DNA of 64,000 nt. It comes from Sinohyriopsis cumingii. Taxonomy: Eukaryota; Mollusca; Bivalvia; Unionida; Unionidae. Both the position numbers and the translations under genes were made by a program. The stretch spans positions 132,185,768-132,249,767 of the forward strand of contig CM068838.1 in assembly GCA_028554795.2 (NCBI GenBank), written 5' to 3'. Shown here in pieces: positions 1 to 8,125 of the stretch. The notes beneath the pieces are model-generated. The model did not search any database. It was not told the origin of the DNA and saw nothing but the letters and a program-made list of their open reading frames with translations. Position 1 is the first letter of the stretch, and each line of letters starts with the position of its first letter.

Positions 1-573
1 ACTGAGATCATTGTGGTCCTTACCGGCGTTGTGTTTGTGACTATTTGTTGAAGCAGTTCTTGTGGCGTTCCCGCTGACATTATTTATTTGTTTAGTTTTC
101 AAATAGTCATTGTACACATCTGACATTAGTTTGAATTCAGAATCTGATATCAACGCAGCGTCGCTGGATTGCGCGTCTAACGATGATGATATCAGCGATG
201 ATAATTTCTGGTATGCGGTCGTGGCTGTATTTAATTTTGTCGTGTAATCGTGTAATTTTGTGACCGCGCACGAGGATATTTTTTTTGCTATGATGCCGAA
301 AACTCCTGCTGTTGCTGTAGCAGCGGAAACAGAAATCGTGGCAGCGACTACTGCAGTCACTGGAGTGACCGCTGATAGTATTACTCCCGCGGATGCAACA
401 ACGGCGGATACTGAATAAACCATAACGTCTAACACTGTTATGCGTCTGCGGTATTTTTTTACTTTTTGACTGGTTACTTCGATGACAGTTTTTAACTCAG
501 ATTGCCACTCACGGACTTGATTATATCGATATTGTTGAGCATCTGGAAATGTTTCAGATTTCAACGTTGACAT
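1..573 (-). CDS. Polinton-1 two-helix membrane protein, partial (cut by window edge)
   Basis: An ATG at 573-571 opens a frame that runs off the window at position 1 without a stop (191 codons visible). The start is preceded by AAATAATA, the same A/T-rich context seen before other genes of this cluster. Residues 1-46 are polar and end in a basic patch (KVKKYRRR). Residues about 48-69 and 72-96 are two hydrophobic stretches rich in Ala, Val and Ser, likely a membrane hairpin. The rest is polar and Ser/Thr-rich. I do not recognise a named family. Its place directly after the fibre gene suggests a virion or membrane-associated role for the element, but that is inference. Confidence 0.7.
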   Translation of the reverse strand, partial: MSTLKSETFPDAQQYRYNQVREWQSELKTVIEVTSQKVKKYRRRITVLDVMVYSVSAVVASAGVILSAVTPVTAVVAATISVSAATATAGVFGIIAKKISSCAVTKLHDYTTKLNTATTAYQKLSSLISSSLDAQSSDAALISDSEFKLMSDVYNDYLKTKQINNVSGNATRTASTNSHKHNAGKDHNDLS

Positions 574-581
574 TATTATTT

Positions 582-599
582 AAAATCGTCGGCGATTTT
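582..599. other. Small inverted repeat between fibre and membrane-protein genes
   Basis: AAAATCG (582-588) and CGATTTT (593-599) form a perfect 7-bp stem with a 4-nt loop, filling most of the 29-bp gap between the fibre stop and the next start codon. It could affect mRNA ends or be chance; no T-run typical of a bacterial terminator is expected here. Confidence 0.4.
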
Positions 600-602
600 C
601 AA

Positions 603-1871
603 TTACGCGGTAACCAATTGAGGCGTTGCAGCGACGAATTCCAAACAAAACCAGTAAGATGTTGCTGTTAAAGTATCGTCGGCGGCTTCAAGCATAAATG
701 TTTCCTCGGCGTTGCTGTTTAGTATTACAGTGCAAACCCCGGAATACTTATCGGTGGAATGTCTCCAGGGATATGTTGTGAAGATTTCAAATTTAGCGGC
801 TGAAAACACAGACAACCTGTAAACACCGGTGGCTGTTGCTGTATATTTGATAGTGTTGTTATTTTGTCGTGACCATGTTGCGAATCCCGATGATACCGTG
901 AATACGATGTTGGTGATATGCCCGGGAGTAACTCCAGTGGGAACTTTAATCAAACTGGTTTTGTTAACGATCTCAGGAATACCCGATACTATATTCTGCT
1001 GTGTTTGTTTGATCGTGTTAATGTTATTTTCTATTATCTGAACTTGATCTGAAAAACTTTTTTCCGTTCTGACTACACCTAACCGGGTATTAATCTTATT
1101 GATATCGTTGGCGTTATTAGTAAGATTTGGTATGATTTCAGAAAGTTTCGTGTCGACGACTGGAGGATCCCCAAAGAACTTATCCACGGCCTCATCAGTT
1201 TTTGAGAAGTTTCTTCGAAGTCTTGTAAACGCGCCCACGTGAACATCATACTCTGCACGCAGCGTATTTAGTTTACCGTTGACGATGTCCACGTATTGTT
1301 TGTTTGACGCATCCTGGTCGGATTCGGGATTTGCTAACGCGGTTATTTTGTTGCCGCTCATGTCAAGTCCGCCGGTCATTACGTCGCCGGATTTTGTTAC
1401 TTTGTCGCTGACTAGGTCAACAACGAGTTTGTACTGCGCGTCGACGTATTGTTTGTTTGCTGCATCGTCGTTCGAGGCTGGATCTCTGAGTACGGTTATT
1501 TTGTTTCCATTCATGCTGAGTTCGCCTGTCATCGTGTCACCGGCTTTTTTCACACATTTATCAACACCTTTATCAATACTGTCTTTGATGCTTGCGATTG
1601 ATATATTCGAGTCCTTGATCCGGCCGCCATCACTAAATGCAACGAAATTATCCTTGGTAGCTCCAAGAACTCTGCGAATTATGTCATTGAACTTAATGTT
1701 GCTCGTTCTTAGTTTTCCTTGCTTGTCTTGGAAAATAGCAACTTCATCTGGGTCAACTCCAGCTATATTCAAAAGATTATCGACATCATCGTGGGTCGCA
1801 TATTTTGAGAGATCAACATCTGTGCTTGGTTTGACTTTTCTTGTGAAAGGTCTTCCGTAAATATCCACCAT
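603..1871 (-). CDS. Polinton-1 fibre protein with phage tail-fibre-like repeats
   Basis: This 422-residue protein probably forms a trimeric fibre on the element's virion. Residues about 111-145 and 162-196 are two copies of a motif reading GD(T/V)MTG-L-M-GNKIT, then a short D/N-rich link ending in NKQYVD. That motif is typical of phage tail-fibre and receptor-binding proteins. The middle (about 200-300) is heptad-like and polar, suiting a coiled-coil or fibrous shaft. The last 120 residues are rich in beta-type residues with a C1q/TNF-like feel (tract ending GVYRLSVF), suiting a globular receptor-binding head. The start at 1871 is preceded by AATAATG context. It follows the protease gene by 73 bp and precedes the membrane protein by 29 bp. 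Fibre function is inferred from the repeats; the host receptor is unknown. Confidence 0.72.
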   Translation of the reverse strand: MVDIYGRPFTRKVKPSTDVDLSKYATHDDVDNLLNIAGVDPDEVAIFQDKQGKLRTSNIKFNDIIRRVLGATKDNFVAFSDGGRIKDSNISIASIKDSIDKGVDKCVKKAGDTMTGELSMNGNKITVLRDPASNDDAANKQYVDAQYKLVVDLVSDKVTKSGDVMTGGLDMSGNKITALANPESDQDASNKQYVDIVNGKLNTLRAEYDVHVGAFTRLRRNFSKTDEAVDKFFGDPPVVDTKLSEIIPNLTNNANDINKINTRLGVVRTEKSFSDQVQIIENNINTIKQTQQNIVSGIPEIVNKTSLIKVPTGVTPGHITNIVFTVSSGFATWSRQNNNTIKYTATATGVYRLSVFSAAKFEIFTTYPWRHSTDKYSGVCTVILNSNAEETFMLEAADDTLTATSYWFCLEFVAATPQLVTA

Positions 1872-1944
1872 TATTCTTATTGCTGTTTTTCAAATGCGTG
1901 AGAAGTCCTCAGAAATCGGAGATTTCCAGGGACTTCCAGAAATG

Positions 1945-2433
1945 CTAAGCATTGGAAACGCTAGCGTTGGATGCGGTATATTCATACACAACTTTATGAG
2001 GAGGAGTTGCTGGATTTCTTGAGATTGCATCAAGAACATTTAAAACCTCGTTTCCACAAATGGGCGGATCAACTAATGTTTGTGTTGGTAACGTCGACTG
2101 CCACACTGGAATTGAAAATCCTTTGGATTTCTTAGAAAATCTGCTGTTGAGAGTGCGAGGCACTCCGCGGACATACCTGAGAAACTCAACTGGCGGTGCT
2201 AGCCCGTACGAATCGAAATAGATAATTCCACGTGGATCGATCGCGTAAGCAACCCAGTGAGTTCCAGGACCATCTTTGTTGTCGAGATTGATAATGCCAG
2301 TTTCTGGATTATTTGGTCGTTGCGGTAATTGATCTCGCATGAATACACCTCTGAAATGTTTTATACGCAATTTTTTAACAGCATCGAGTAAATCAAAATT
2401 GCTCAACGGCGTTAGAATTTTTTTGGATACCAT
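1945..2433 (-). CDS. Polinton-1 adenain-type cysteine protease (PRO)
   Basis: A 162-residue maturation protease of the adenovirus-protease (C5/Ulp1-like) kind, expected to cleave capsid precursors inside the particle. The catalytic layout is visible: His59 in GTHWVAY, Asp74 in YFDSYG and Cys126 in PPICGNE, with Gln112 as a candidate oxyanion residue. Order and spacing fit the family. Length is normal for Polinton proteases and shorter than adenovirus protease. The ATG at 2433 lies 22 bp inside the end of the upstream gene, an overlap in another frame that suggests coupled expression. Function is by motif only; no substrate site was searched for. Confidence 0.82.
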   Translation of the reverse strand: MVSKKILTPLSNFDLLDAVKKLRIKHFRGVFMRDQLPQRPNNPETGIINLDNKDGPGTHWVAYAIDPRGIIYFDSYGLAPPVEFLRYVRGVPRTLNSRFSKKSKGFSIPVWQSTLPTQTLVDPPICGNEVLNVLDAISRNPATPPHKVVYEYTASNASVSNA

Positions 2434-2867
2434 GATGGTGGAGTTCCTGGTAGTCTTAGCCCTGATCCGCGAGTGGATCTCCCCTTTTTTTTGTATCCAT
2501 TTCCCGTTGCCTTCTTTAGTGCCATTCCAGCTGCGGTTCCAACTGCACCAAGTGCTGCTGCCTTTGCTACGGCTGGTGCTGCCGCGGCAATCAACGCCGG
2601 TATTGCTGCGAGAAGAGGAAATATTCCACCGGTTTTGGTCATGTCCTTGATAGCTGCAGCAGAGAAATTAAGTCGGACACCGGTTTTTGCTGTTAGTGCC
2701 TTATTAAAATGTTTAATCTGAGTATTAGTCAACGACAATTTGTTTGGACCACCAACAAGTTGATCTCGTTTTAGTGTTATTGATGTCCCGCACGTGCTTG
2801 CGTTCTTCGATTGCAATTTCTTCGTTTGACCGGAAGTCAAGGTGACATTAACATGACTGTATGACAT
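2412..2867 (-). CDS. Polinton-1 small basic/hydrophobic virion protein (pX/pVI-like)
   Basis: A 151-residue protein with three parts: a polar N-terminal region (1-75) with a leucine-rich Q-K-F-N-K-A helix, an Ala-rich hydrophobic segment at about 80-118 (run of GGIFPLLAAIPALIAAAAP), and a strongly basic tail (KKATGNGYKKKGRSTRG). Hydrophobic-then-basic layouts are common among small core or membrane-active proteins of Polintons, adintoviruses and adenoviruses. Membrane disruption or DNA binding in the particle is inferred. The start at 2867 has an AATATAATG context; the gene follows the capsid gene by 25 bp and overlaps the protease gene by 22 bp. Confidence 0.68.
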   Translation of the reverse strand: MSYSHVNVTLTSGQTKKLQSKNASTCGTSITLKRDQLVGGPNKLSLTNTQIKHFNKALTAKTGVRLNFSAAAIKDMTKTGGIFPLLAAIPALIAAAAPAVAKAAALGAVGTAAGMALKKATGNGYKKKGRSTRGSGLRLPGTPPSWYPKKF

Positions 2868-2892
2868 TATATTTCAGAAACTAATCTAATTG

Positions 2893-4233
2893 TTACATAT
2901 TTTCTACTGGAGCGTCAATAACTCTCATTCGTCCGCCAACACCTTCAAGCAGCATTGCTTTATCGGAGAGTATGACAGCAATCGCTCTGTAACCACCAGC
3001 AGGAGCACCTACACGAGCTCGGAAATGCAGGTCGACAACAGATTGTTTAACCAGATCAAGATGTTCCAGCGAAAAGTAATAAATCGGATATAAACTCATA
3101 AAGTCTCGCTGTGATATTTGCAGGCCAGTGTCTACATTAAGGTCGCGCCCCATAAATGACATCAGACGATGATACGCGCGTGCGACACGATGATGTTCGA
3201 AATCTATTAATATATCCTCAGATGGCTCCTGATGCCCATTTATTCTCAACGAAACTTCAGAAACTCCAAGTGTATCAAATACCATTGGAGTTCTTGTCTG
3301 GTCACTTATTCTAGCACGGTATTGAAATGCAATGAAAATATGTCGTGGTGCTGATACTCCTTGTTGCGATGATATATGCCATGTAAACAACCCGCCGTGA
3401 TCACCCTGAATAACGTCTGTGGTTGTTGTTTTCCAGGATAGCAGTGATTTACCACCCGTGTCCATGAAAGACAACAGTCGTTGTTCTTCGGTGATTGACG
3501 GAGACAACACTGGCATCCACAACCACAGTTTAGTTAGTATTACCTGACCAGCGGCAACAGCAGCATCTCGCCAGATAGCGTCATTATCATCAGGTTTTCG
3601 CACAAGTATAACTGTGTGTTTGGCACCGAATATAACCTTTTGAACATCTCTGCAGAATCCAAAGATGTGAGACAATGGAATCACACCTGAGAACTCTTCA
3701 TCTCCACTTAACATCGATCTACGTGTTGCAAAACCCAAATTAAAATTTTCGTTCATCGATGCAACTTCGGTACCACCAGCATTCATTGTTACATTCCTGT
3801 TCTCGGGGCTGTCGGTTATATCCTTTGCAAACATCATTGATGGTCCGGCTGATCTGGTGTAATCATCCGAGTATCTCGCCAACCCGAGAATTGTTGTGGC
3901 AACATCGACGTTATCATGAATTGTTTCAATTTCTTTTCCATCTATCATATAAATAGCGGATTTAAATAACGCCATGATGCCGTTGTTAACAAATCCAACT
4001 CGGTCGCCGATTCCGTAGTTAGTGTTATCATTCTTTAAAAGCCTACCTTCAACTTCGATGAAGGCCTCAGCGGGCAAGAAGTATCTGCTTGTATCCTGGA
4101 CCTGTAGTTCAATTCTTCCCCGTTGGTTAGGATTACGTGCTTCATAAGAATAATATTGAAAATCACGTACAGAATCATCTTTAAGTATTGGTTTAGACAT
4201 ATCAAATGCATCATTGGATTTTCGCACAAACAT
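2893..4233 (-). CDS. Polinton-1 capsid protein, double-jelly-roll major capsid candidate
   Basis: The largest structural gene of the cluster. The frame opens at 4284 (463 residues), but I prefer the ATG at 4233 (446 residues): it has the same AATAATAATG context as neighbouring genes and avoids a 14-bp overlap with the upstream gene. The protein is soluble, without signal peptide or membrane helix, and beta-rich throughout. It resembles, from memory, the F54H12.2-like family widespread in animal Polintons, with landmarks such as RYFLPAEAFIEVEGRL near the N-terminus. Length and position beside the small virion protein and protease suit the double-jelly-roll major capsid protein. A minor capsid (penton) role cannot be excluded without structure prediction. 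Confidence 0.66.
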   Translation of the reverse strand: MFVRKSNDAFDMSKPILKDDSVRDFQYYSYEARNPNQRGRIELQVQDTSRYFLPAEAFIEVEGRLLKNDNTNYGIGDRVGFVNNGIMALFKSAIYMIDGKEIETIHDNVDVATTILGLARYSDDYTRSAGPSMMFAKDITDSPENRNVTMNAGGTEVASMNENFNLGFATRRSMLSGDEEFSGVIPLSHIFGFCRDVQKVIFGAKHTVILVRKPDDNDAIWRDAAVAAGQVILTKLWLWMPVLSPSITEEQRLLSFMDTGGKSLLSWKTTTTDVIQGDHGGLFTWHISSQQGVSAPRHIFIAFQYRARISDQTRTPMVFDTLGVSEVSLRINGHQEPSEDILIDFEHHRVARAYHRLMSFMGRDLNVDTGLQISQRDFMSLYPIYYFSLEHLDLVKQSVVDLHFRARVGAPAGGYRAIAVILSDKAMLLEGVGGRMRVIDAPVENM

Positions 4234-4270
4234 TATTATTATTCGTGATGATCTAATTAAAATGTTATCG

Positions 4271-4729
4271 TCACCGGAAACCACTACCAGCTATCAAATT
4301 AGCAGTTACACTATCTTGCAACGCTTTGGAGGTAATTCCTGCTGTTGCGATCTCAGCTAATTTCTGATTTACGGCCTTATTTACTACGCTACTAACATTT
4401 GCCGGCATAGCTTCAGTGGATGGTAGTTTTACTGGCGCGGACTTCTTGACTGGGGGTTTTTTTTGTATCAGCTGTGCTAGTCGATCCTTGATTGATTGAA
4501 ATGCTTTTCCGGCAAGACTACCAACAGTGCCAATGGCTTTATCCTTGACAACATCAGCGGCTTTCATCGCGAATTGTTTTACTAACGGTCCAGCTTTCGG
4601 AGCGATTCTTGTGACTAAATCCCTAACAACATCACCGACTCCATCTCCGTAAACAACCTCGTATACTGGTAATCGTGAGTTTACTACTCTGACACTTCTT
4701 GGTCTGCGAAAAGAATCGTGTAGTATCAT
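4271..4729 (-). CDS. Polinton-1 small virion protein, amphipathic
   Basis: A 152-residue protein whose N-terminus is basic (RRPRSVR). It then has a long Ala/Val/Lys-rich amphipathic region (about 30-95, including GPLVKQFAMKAADVVKDKAIG), a Pro/Lys hinge (KKPPVKKSAPVK) and an Ala-rich C-terminus ending in GSGFR. This composition resembles adenovirus pVI/pVII-like minor core proteins, with the amphipathic part a candidate membrane-lytic helix. The GSG near the C-terminus could be a protease-type site but that is speculative. It sits between the Q/P-rich gene (33 bp away) and the capsid gene (37 bp before the preferred capsid start). Confidence 0.62.
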   Translation of the reverse strand: MILHDSFRRPRSVRVVNSRLPVYEVVYGDGVGDVVRDLVTRIAPKAGPLVKQFAMKAADVVKDKAIGTVGSLAGKAFQSIKDRLAQLIQKKPPVKKSAPVKLPSTEAMPANVSSVVNKAVNQKLAEIATAGITSKALQDSVTANLIAGSGFR

Positions 4730-4762
4730 TTTATTTAATTATTGTTTCTCTAACTAAATTTG

Positions 4763-5839
4763 CTAGTCGCTGTGGTAACCATCCGCGAGTTCATCAATGA
4801 GCCCCCGGTAAACGCCGATATCCATGATGCCACGCTGAAATAGTCTCTGACAGATATCTGCGGCTTCATTTATAATTTCCGGAGAGTTGTTTCCGGCACG
4901 TCTTCCTCCGATGAGAACTTCCAACCGTGATACGTCATTGACGATATTATCAGGGCAAGTAATGTGACCACCAAGACCACTACCAGTAGCGGCTGGTGCG
5001 TCGTGAAATTCTTCCTCTGGAGATTGCGGCCGAAGTTGTGGCTGCGGTGGTGGAGGTTGTTTTTTCTGCTGCCGAGTTTGTTTCTGCTGCTGCGGTGGTG
5101 GAGAAGAAGATTGCTGTTGTTCTATTTGTTGCAGAGGTGGAGGAAGTTGATGCCCGACGGGTTGTTTTTGTTTTAGTTGTTTCATTTGCTCGTTATAAAG
5201 TTTTTTTACTTCTTCATCAAGAATTCTATACTCTAAATCATCATCTCTAGCCTGCGGTTTGTCTGCGCGTATTCGATATATCCATTTGATAAGATTATCA
5301 TCAGTTACTTTATCATGGGGGGGGTTTAAAATTTTAGATTTATTAAATATACTAGATAATATTTTTTTAACTAATTCTTCTGGTTTAGAATTTTTAATAT
5401 CTTCGACAACACCTTTCTTAAATCTTGCAGCTAATTCTACGTTTTCTTTTACTGGTTTTGGTTTTTCTTCCCCGGCGGCGACGTCAGTACCCTCAGGTAT
5501 TTCTTCACCGACAGGTGGAGGTTGAGCCGCAGCGATATCAGCTGGAAGTGTTCGTAAAATCTTCTTTGTCTGTTTAGTTCTTCTTGCTATTTTTTCAGCC
5601 TGCGTCGCAGTTTGTTTTGATACCGGAAGAAGATCTTCTTTGATGACAGTTGTAACTTTCTCAGTAGCTGCAGTGACGGGTTTAAATAATTCCTCCGCGG
5701 ATTCTGCAAAGACTTCCCGCGCTTGCTGTCTTAGTTGTAATTTTTGTCTGACACTATCACGGACAGGAAGAAATTTCTGAATTGCTTCGAGACGTTCTCG
5801 AGCTAATCTAGTAGTAAGTGCTTCTCCAATATTTGCCAT
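4763..5839 (-). CDS. Polinton-1 Q/P-rich protein of unknown function
   Basis: A 358-residue protein and the outermost gene of the cluster, starting 1-200 bp inside the presumed end of the element. Residues 1-105 are charged and helical (likely coiled coil). Residues about 106-215 are acidic/lysine-rich, and about 215-280 are an extreme Gln/Pro low-complexity tract. The last 70 residues form a compact region with GSGLGGH and an Asp/Glu-rich end. No enzyme motif was seen. The start at 5839 (AAATAATGGC) matches the cluster's start context. Position and composition suit a scaffold, core or matrix-like component, but no homologue is recognised. Confidence 0.6.
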   Translation of the reverse strand: MANIGEALTTRLARERLEAIQKFLPVRDSVRQKLQLRQQAREVFAESAEELFKPVTAATEKVTTVIKEDLLPVSKQTATQAEKIARRTKQTKKILRTLPADIAAAQPPPVGEEIPEGTDVAAGEEKPKPVKENVELAARFKKGVVEDIKNSKPEELVKKILSSIFNKSKILNPPHDKVTDDNLIKWIYRIRADKPQARDDDLEYRILDEEVKKLYNEQMKQLKQKQPVGHQLPPPLQQIEQQQSSSPPPQQQKQTRQQKKQPPPPQPQLRPQSPEEEFHDAPAATGSGLGGHITCPDNIVNDVSRLEVLIGGRRAGNNSPEIINEAADICQRLFQRGIMDIGVYRGLIDELADGYHSD

Positions 5840-6060
5840 TATTTATTTGTCAATGATTTAATTTCCCCGCACGGATTTGTAACAATAAATTTACACGACC
5901 CGCGGACACGATACCGTATCGGACTTGATACATTGTATGGTTAACGTGAGAAACTCGAAGAGAGCAGCCCCGGGGGCGACAACAAGTTGAGGGGGGGGGG
6001 TCGCGTTTTTTTGTCTCGTTGCTGTTGTAGGATTAGCTTTTTTTAAGGCTTATTTTATCA
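5840..6060. repeat. Probable terminal region of Polinton-1
   Basis: Non-coding, GC-richer than the DNA to its right. It holds a perfect 13-bp palindrome CGATACCGTATCG (5909-5921) and a run of at least 12 G near 5988-6000. Polintons end in long inverted repeats that often contain such sequence; the partner end lies outside the window, so the exact terminus and target duplication are not determined. Confidence 0.4.
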
Positions 6061-6106
6061 TTTGGTGGTCTCTAGACCCTTGTAGGATTCGCCCTCCCTG
6101 CTGCTA

Positions 6107-6222
6107 GCCCCAGTGCTAGACATCACTATAATCTGCCACACTGCAGACATCATAGTGATCTAACTGAATTTTAAAAAAGAGCTATGTTAAAAATTCAAAT
6201 CACACACACACACACTCAGAAT
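6107..6222 (+). mobile_element. SINE-A, 5'-truncated tail
   Basis: Matches the 3' half of the SINE-A family seen at 46.6, 55.8 and 58.6 kb: CCAGTGCTAGACATCACTATAA, CTGCCACACTGCAGACATCATAGTGAT, then a CA-repeat tail. The tRNA-like head is missing. Confidence 0.8.
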
Positions 6223-7194
6223 ATAGATTCAATTTTCAGAGCCGATGCAAACACCTGTAATGAAATCTGTTCATGACAGAATTTTAATTCACAAATATCA
6301 GAGAACAAGGATGTTCTATTGAGGCAGTATGCAATCCTGAAGGACCATGATTACTTCAACAGAACATAGTCTTTTGATCAACTTTGTCTATTGCTGTTGG
6401 CATAATTGGATCCATACCAACCACGTGGAAACCACCAAGAGTGTGATGTTTGACACGAAGTTAAATTCAAACAGAACAATTGAACATTAAGTCAGCTGAA
6501 AGGCTCAGACAGAATGGGGGCTTGGTTTAAAATTTAACTGGGAACAGGCATCATTTGTATAGGAAAATTTCACTAAGATTTCAATGTGGTTAGAATTTTG
6601 GAAGAGTACAGGTGAGCGAGGCTGACTCAGATCACAGAATCCTAGGAAAGGGAACTGTGTGGTTAAGAGAATTCTAGAGAAAAGCTACTGTGAGGTTTGC
6701 GGTGACTTATCTCATAAAAGGGAAGTGGAATTAAAATTTAAAAGCTTTGAAAGAGGCTTCCAGGGTGCAAACATGAGGCAACACAGTAATAGAAAGAGAG
6801 GAGAAGTGAGCTGAATGAAGGAGGAGGAAGTAAAAGGAAGAAAGGAGAAAGGAGGAAGAGGTGGAAACAAAATAAACTAAGGAAGAAAGGAGGAGAAAGA
6901 CTGAAGTAGATGAACTCTCTTATATAAAATTCCAAATGATGAATTAACTTATTAAATGGGAATTTGACTAACTAGGTCAATTGCGGTGTCTTGTTTGTTT
7001 AGCAGGAATTGAAACCTTTATGTTAAATGTTTTAATTAATATGATTCCTTACATTTTTATAAAAATTTTATGCATTGAATCTTGAGTTGTTATATGTATT
7101 TTAAGGTGTCAGCTTCACTGAATATGGGCTCAAAATTTCTTAATGTACATCTGGTGCAGTATTATTTATTTATTTATTTATTATTATTTATAAT
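6223..7194. other. No gene seen; purine-rich tract
   Basis: No coding signal. A strongly purine-biased stretch (G/A runs) lies at about 6785-6905, next to plain AT-rich sequence and an ATTT microsatellite near 7160-7195. Confidence 0.6.
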
Positions 7195-8125
7195 ACTGTA
7201 GCTGGATCGTGACAGCACCTAACGTGATAACAACCACATTGATTGGATAAACAATGTGATAAGGCAAAATATCATAAAAATGGCTGTGATGCTTTAGATT
7301 CTCAAATACTGACTGACCTTCAGTTATATAGAGAGTAAAATCAGCGTTTAAATCAATGATGGTCCTCAAGAAAAGATACACTTGAGAGTCCCAAATGAAT
7401 ACATTAACGCAAGTGAAGAGAAACCCTCAACAATTTTGGTTTCTTTTAAAATGGGAAACAGATTATTCTCAGCATGGAGTGGAACGTCTCTCCCTCCGAA
7501 AAATGTATCATTTATTTAAATCTTTATTGAAGAAGCCACGGTGTCCAAGTTAGATGACTGACAGTATTGTTAGTGAAGAACTACCTTACTTACAGCATGA
7601 TGACTTAAATAACCCTATTACAGACGATGAAAATATGAGAAATTTACTTAAAATAAAAATCAAAACACCTGGACCTGATATGATACCTACTCGTTTTTTA
7701 TTAGTGCACAAATGAAACGATGTTACCATTCATTAATACACTATTGAACAAAATCTTTTAAACTGGCTATTTTCTTGTACAGTAGGAAAAGAGCATTATC
7801 TGTCCTGTATATAAATGCAGTGATAAGAGGGATCCAAACAATTACATGAATATAGGTATTTCCCTTATTGCTACTCTGTGCAAAGTCTTTACCAATATGT
7901 TGAATACTTGTATATAATATGGGTGGAAGACAATGGTCAGATAGACAAAGCACAAACAGGCTTTAAAAAATACTCCACATAAGACGATATGTTTATTATT
8001 CTGGCTTTTGCTCAAGAATATATTTCTAGAAGAAAATGTTGATTTTATTGCCTTTCTGTTGATTTTATAAAAGTTTTTGATAAAGTCATTAATATGTAAG
8101 GTTTTCTTTTATTAATGATTTGGTT
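7195..8125 (+). mobile_element. LINE-A fragment, linker and N-terminal RT region (copy 1, part 1)
   Basis: Decayed non-LTR retrotransposon sequence. It aligns by eye, base for base over hundreds of nt, with the reverse complement of 37.0-37.45 kb in LINE-A copy 2 (for example GCACCTAAC near 7220 and AATGGGA before TTCTCA near 7450). Broken frames read KTPGPD (about 7665-7680) and DFIKVFDKV (about 8070-8095), landmarks of the RT domain. After about 8095 the copy has an internal deletion and then stops resembling the family. Confidence 0.75.

Larger units (their letters stand above)
1..6010 (-). mobile_element. Polinton/Maverick (adintovirus-like) element 1, structural-gene end, partial
   Basis: Seven closely packed reading frames on one strand without introns, with gaps of about 20-75 bp or short overlaps, unlike the intron-rich flanks. 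Base composition is also more GC-rich than the flanking DNA. The set (adenain-like protease, capsid candidate, two small basic/hydrophobic proteins, fibre, membrane protein) matches the virion module known from Polintons and adintoviruses. The frames are undamaged, so the copy is either young or still under selection. DNA polymerase B, integrase and packaging ATPase are not in the visible part and should lie to the left of position 1. The right boundary is estimated from the end of gene density near 5.84 kb and the start of a SINE tail near 6.1 kb; the terminal inverted repeat cannot be proved without the other end. Confidence 0.82.

Noticed and set aside
829..1860. Plus-strand frames opposite the Polinton fibre and capsid genes
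   Set aside because: Shadows of the minus-strand genes; peptides are low-complexity and lack family likeness.
4284..4284. Upstream start for the capsid gene
   Set aside because: It would overlap the previous gene and lacks the AATAATG context; the start at 4233 is better supported.
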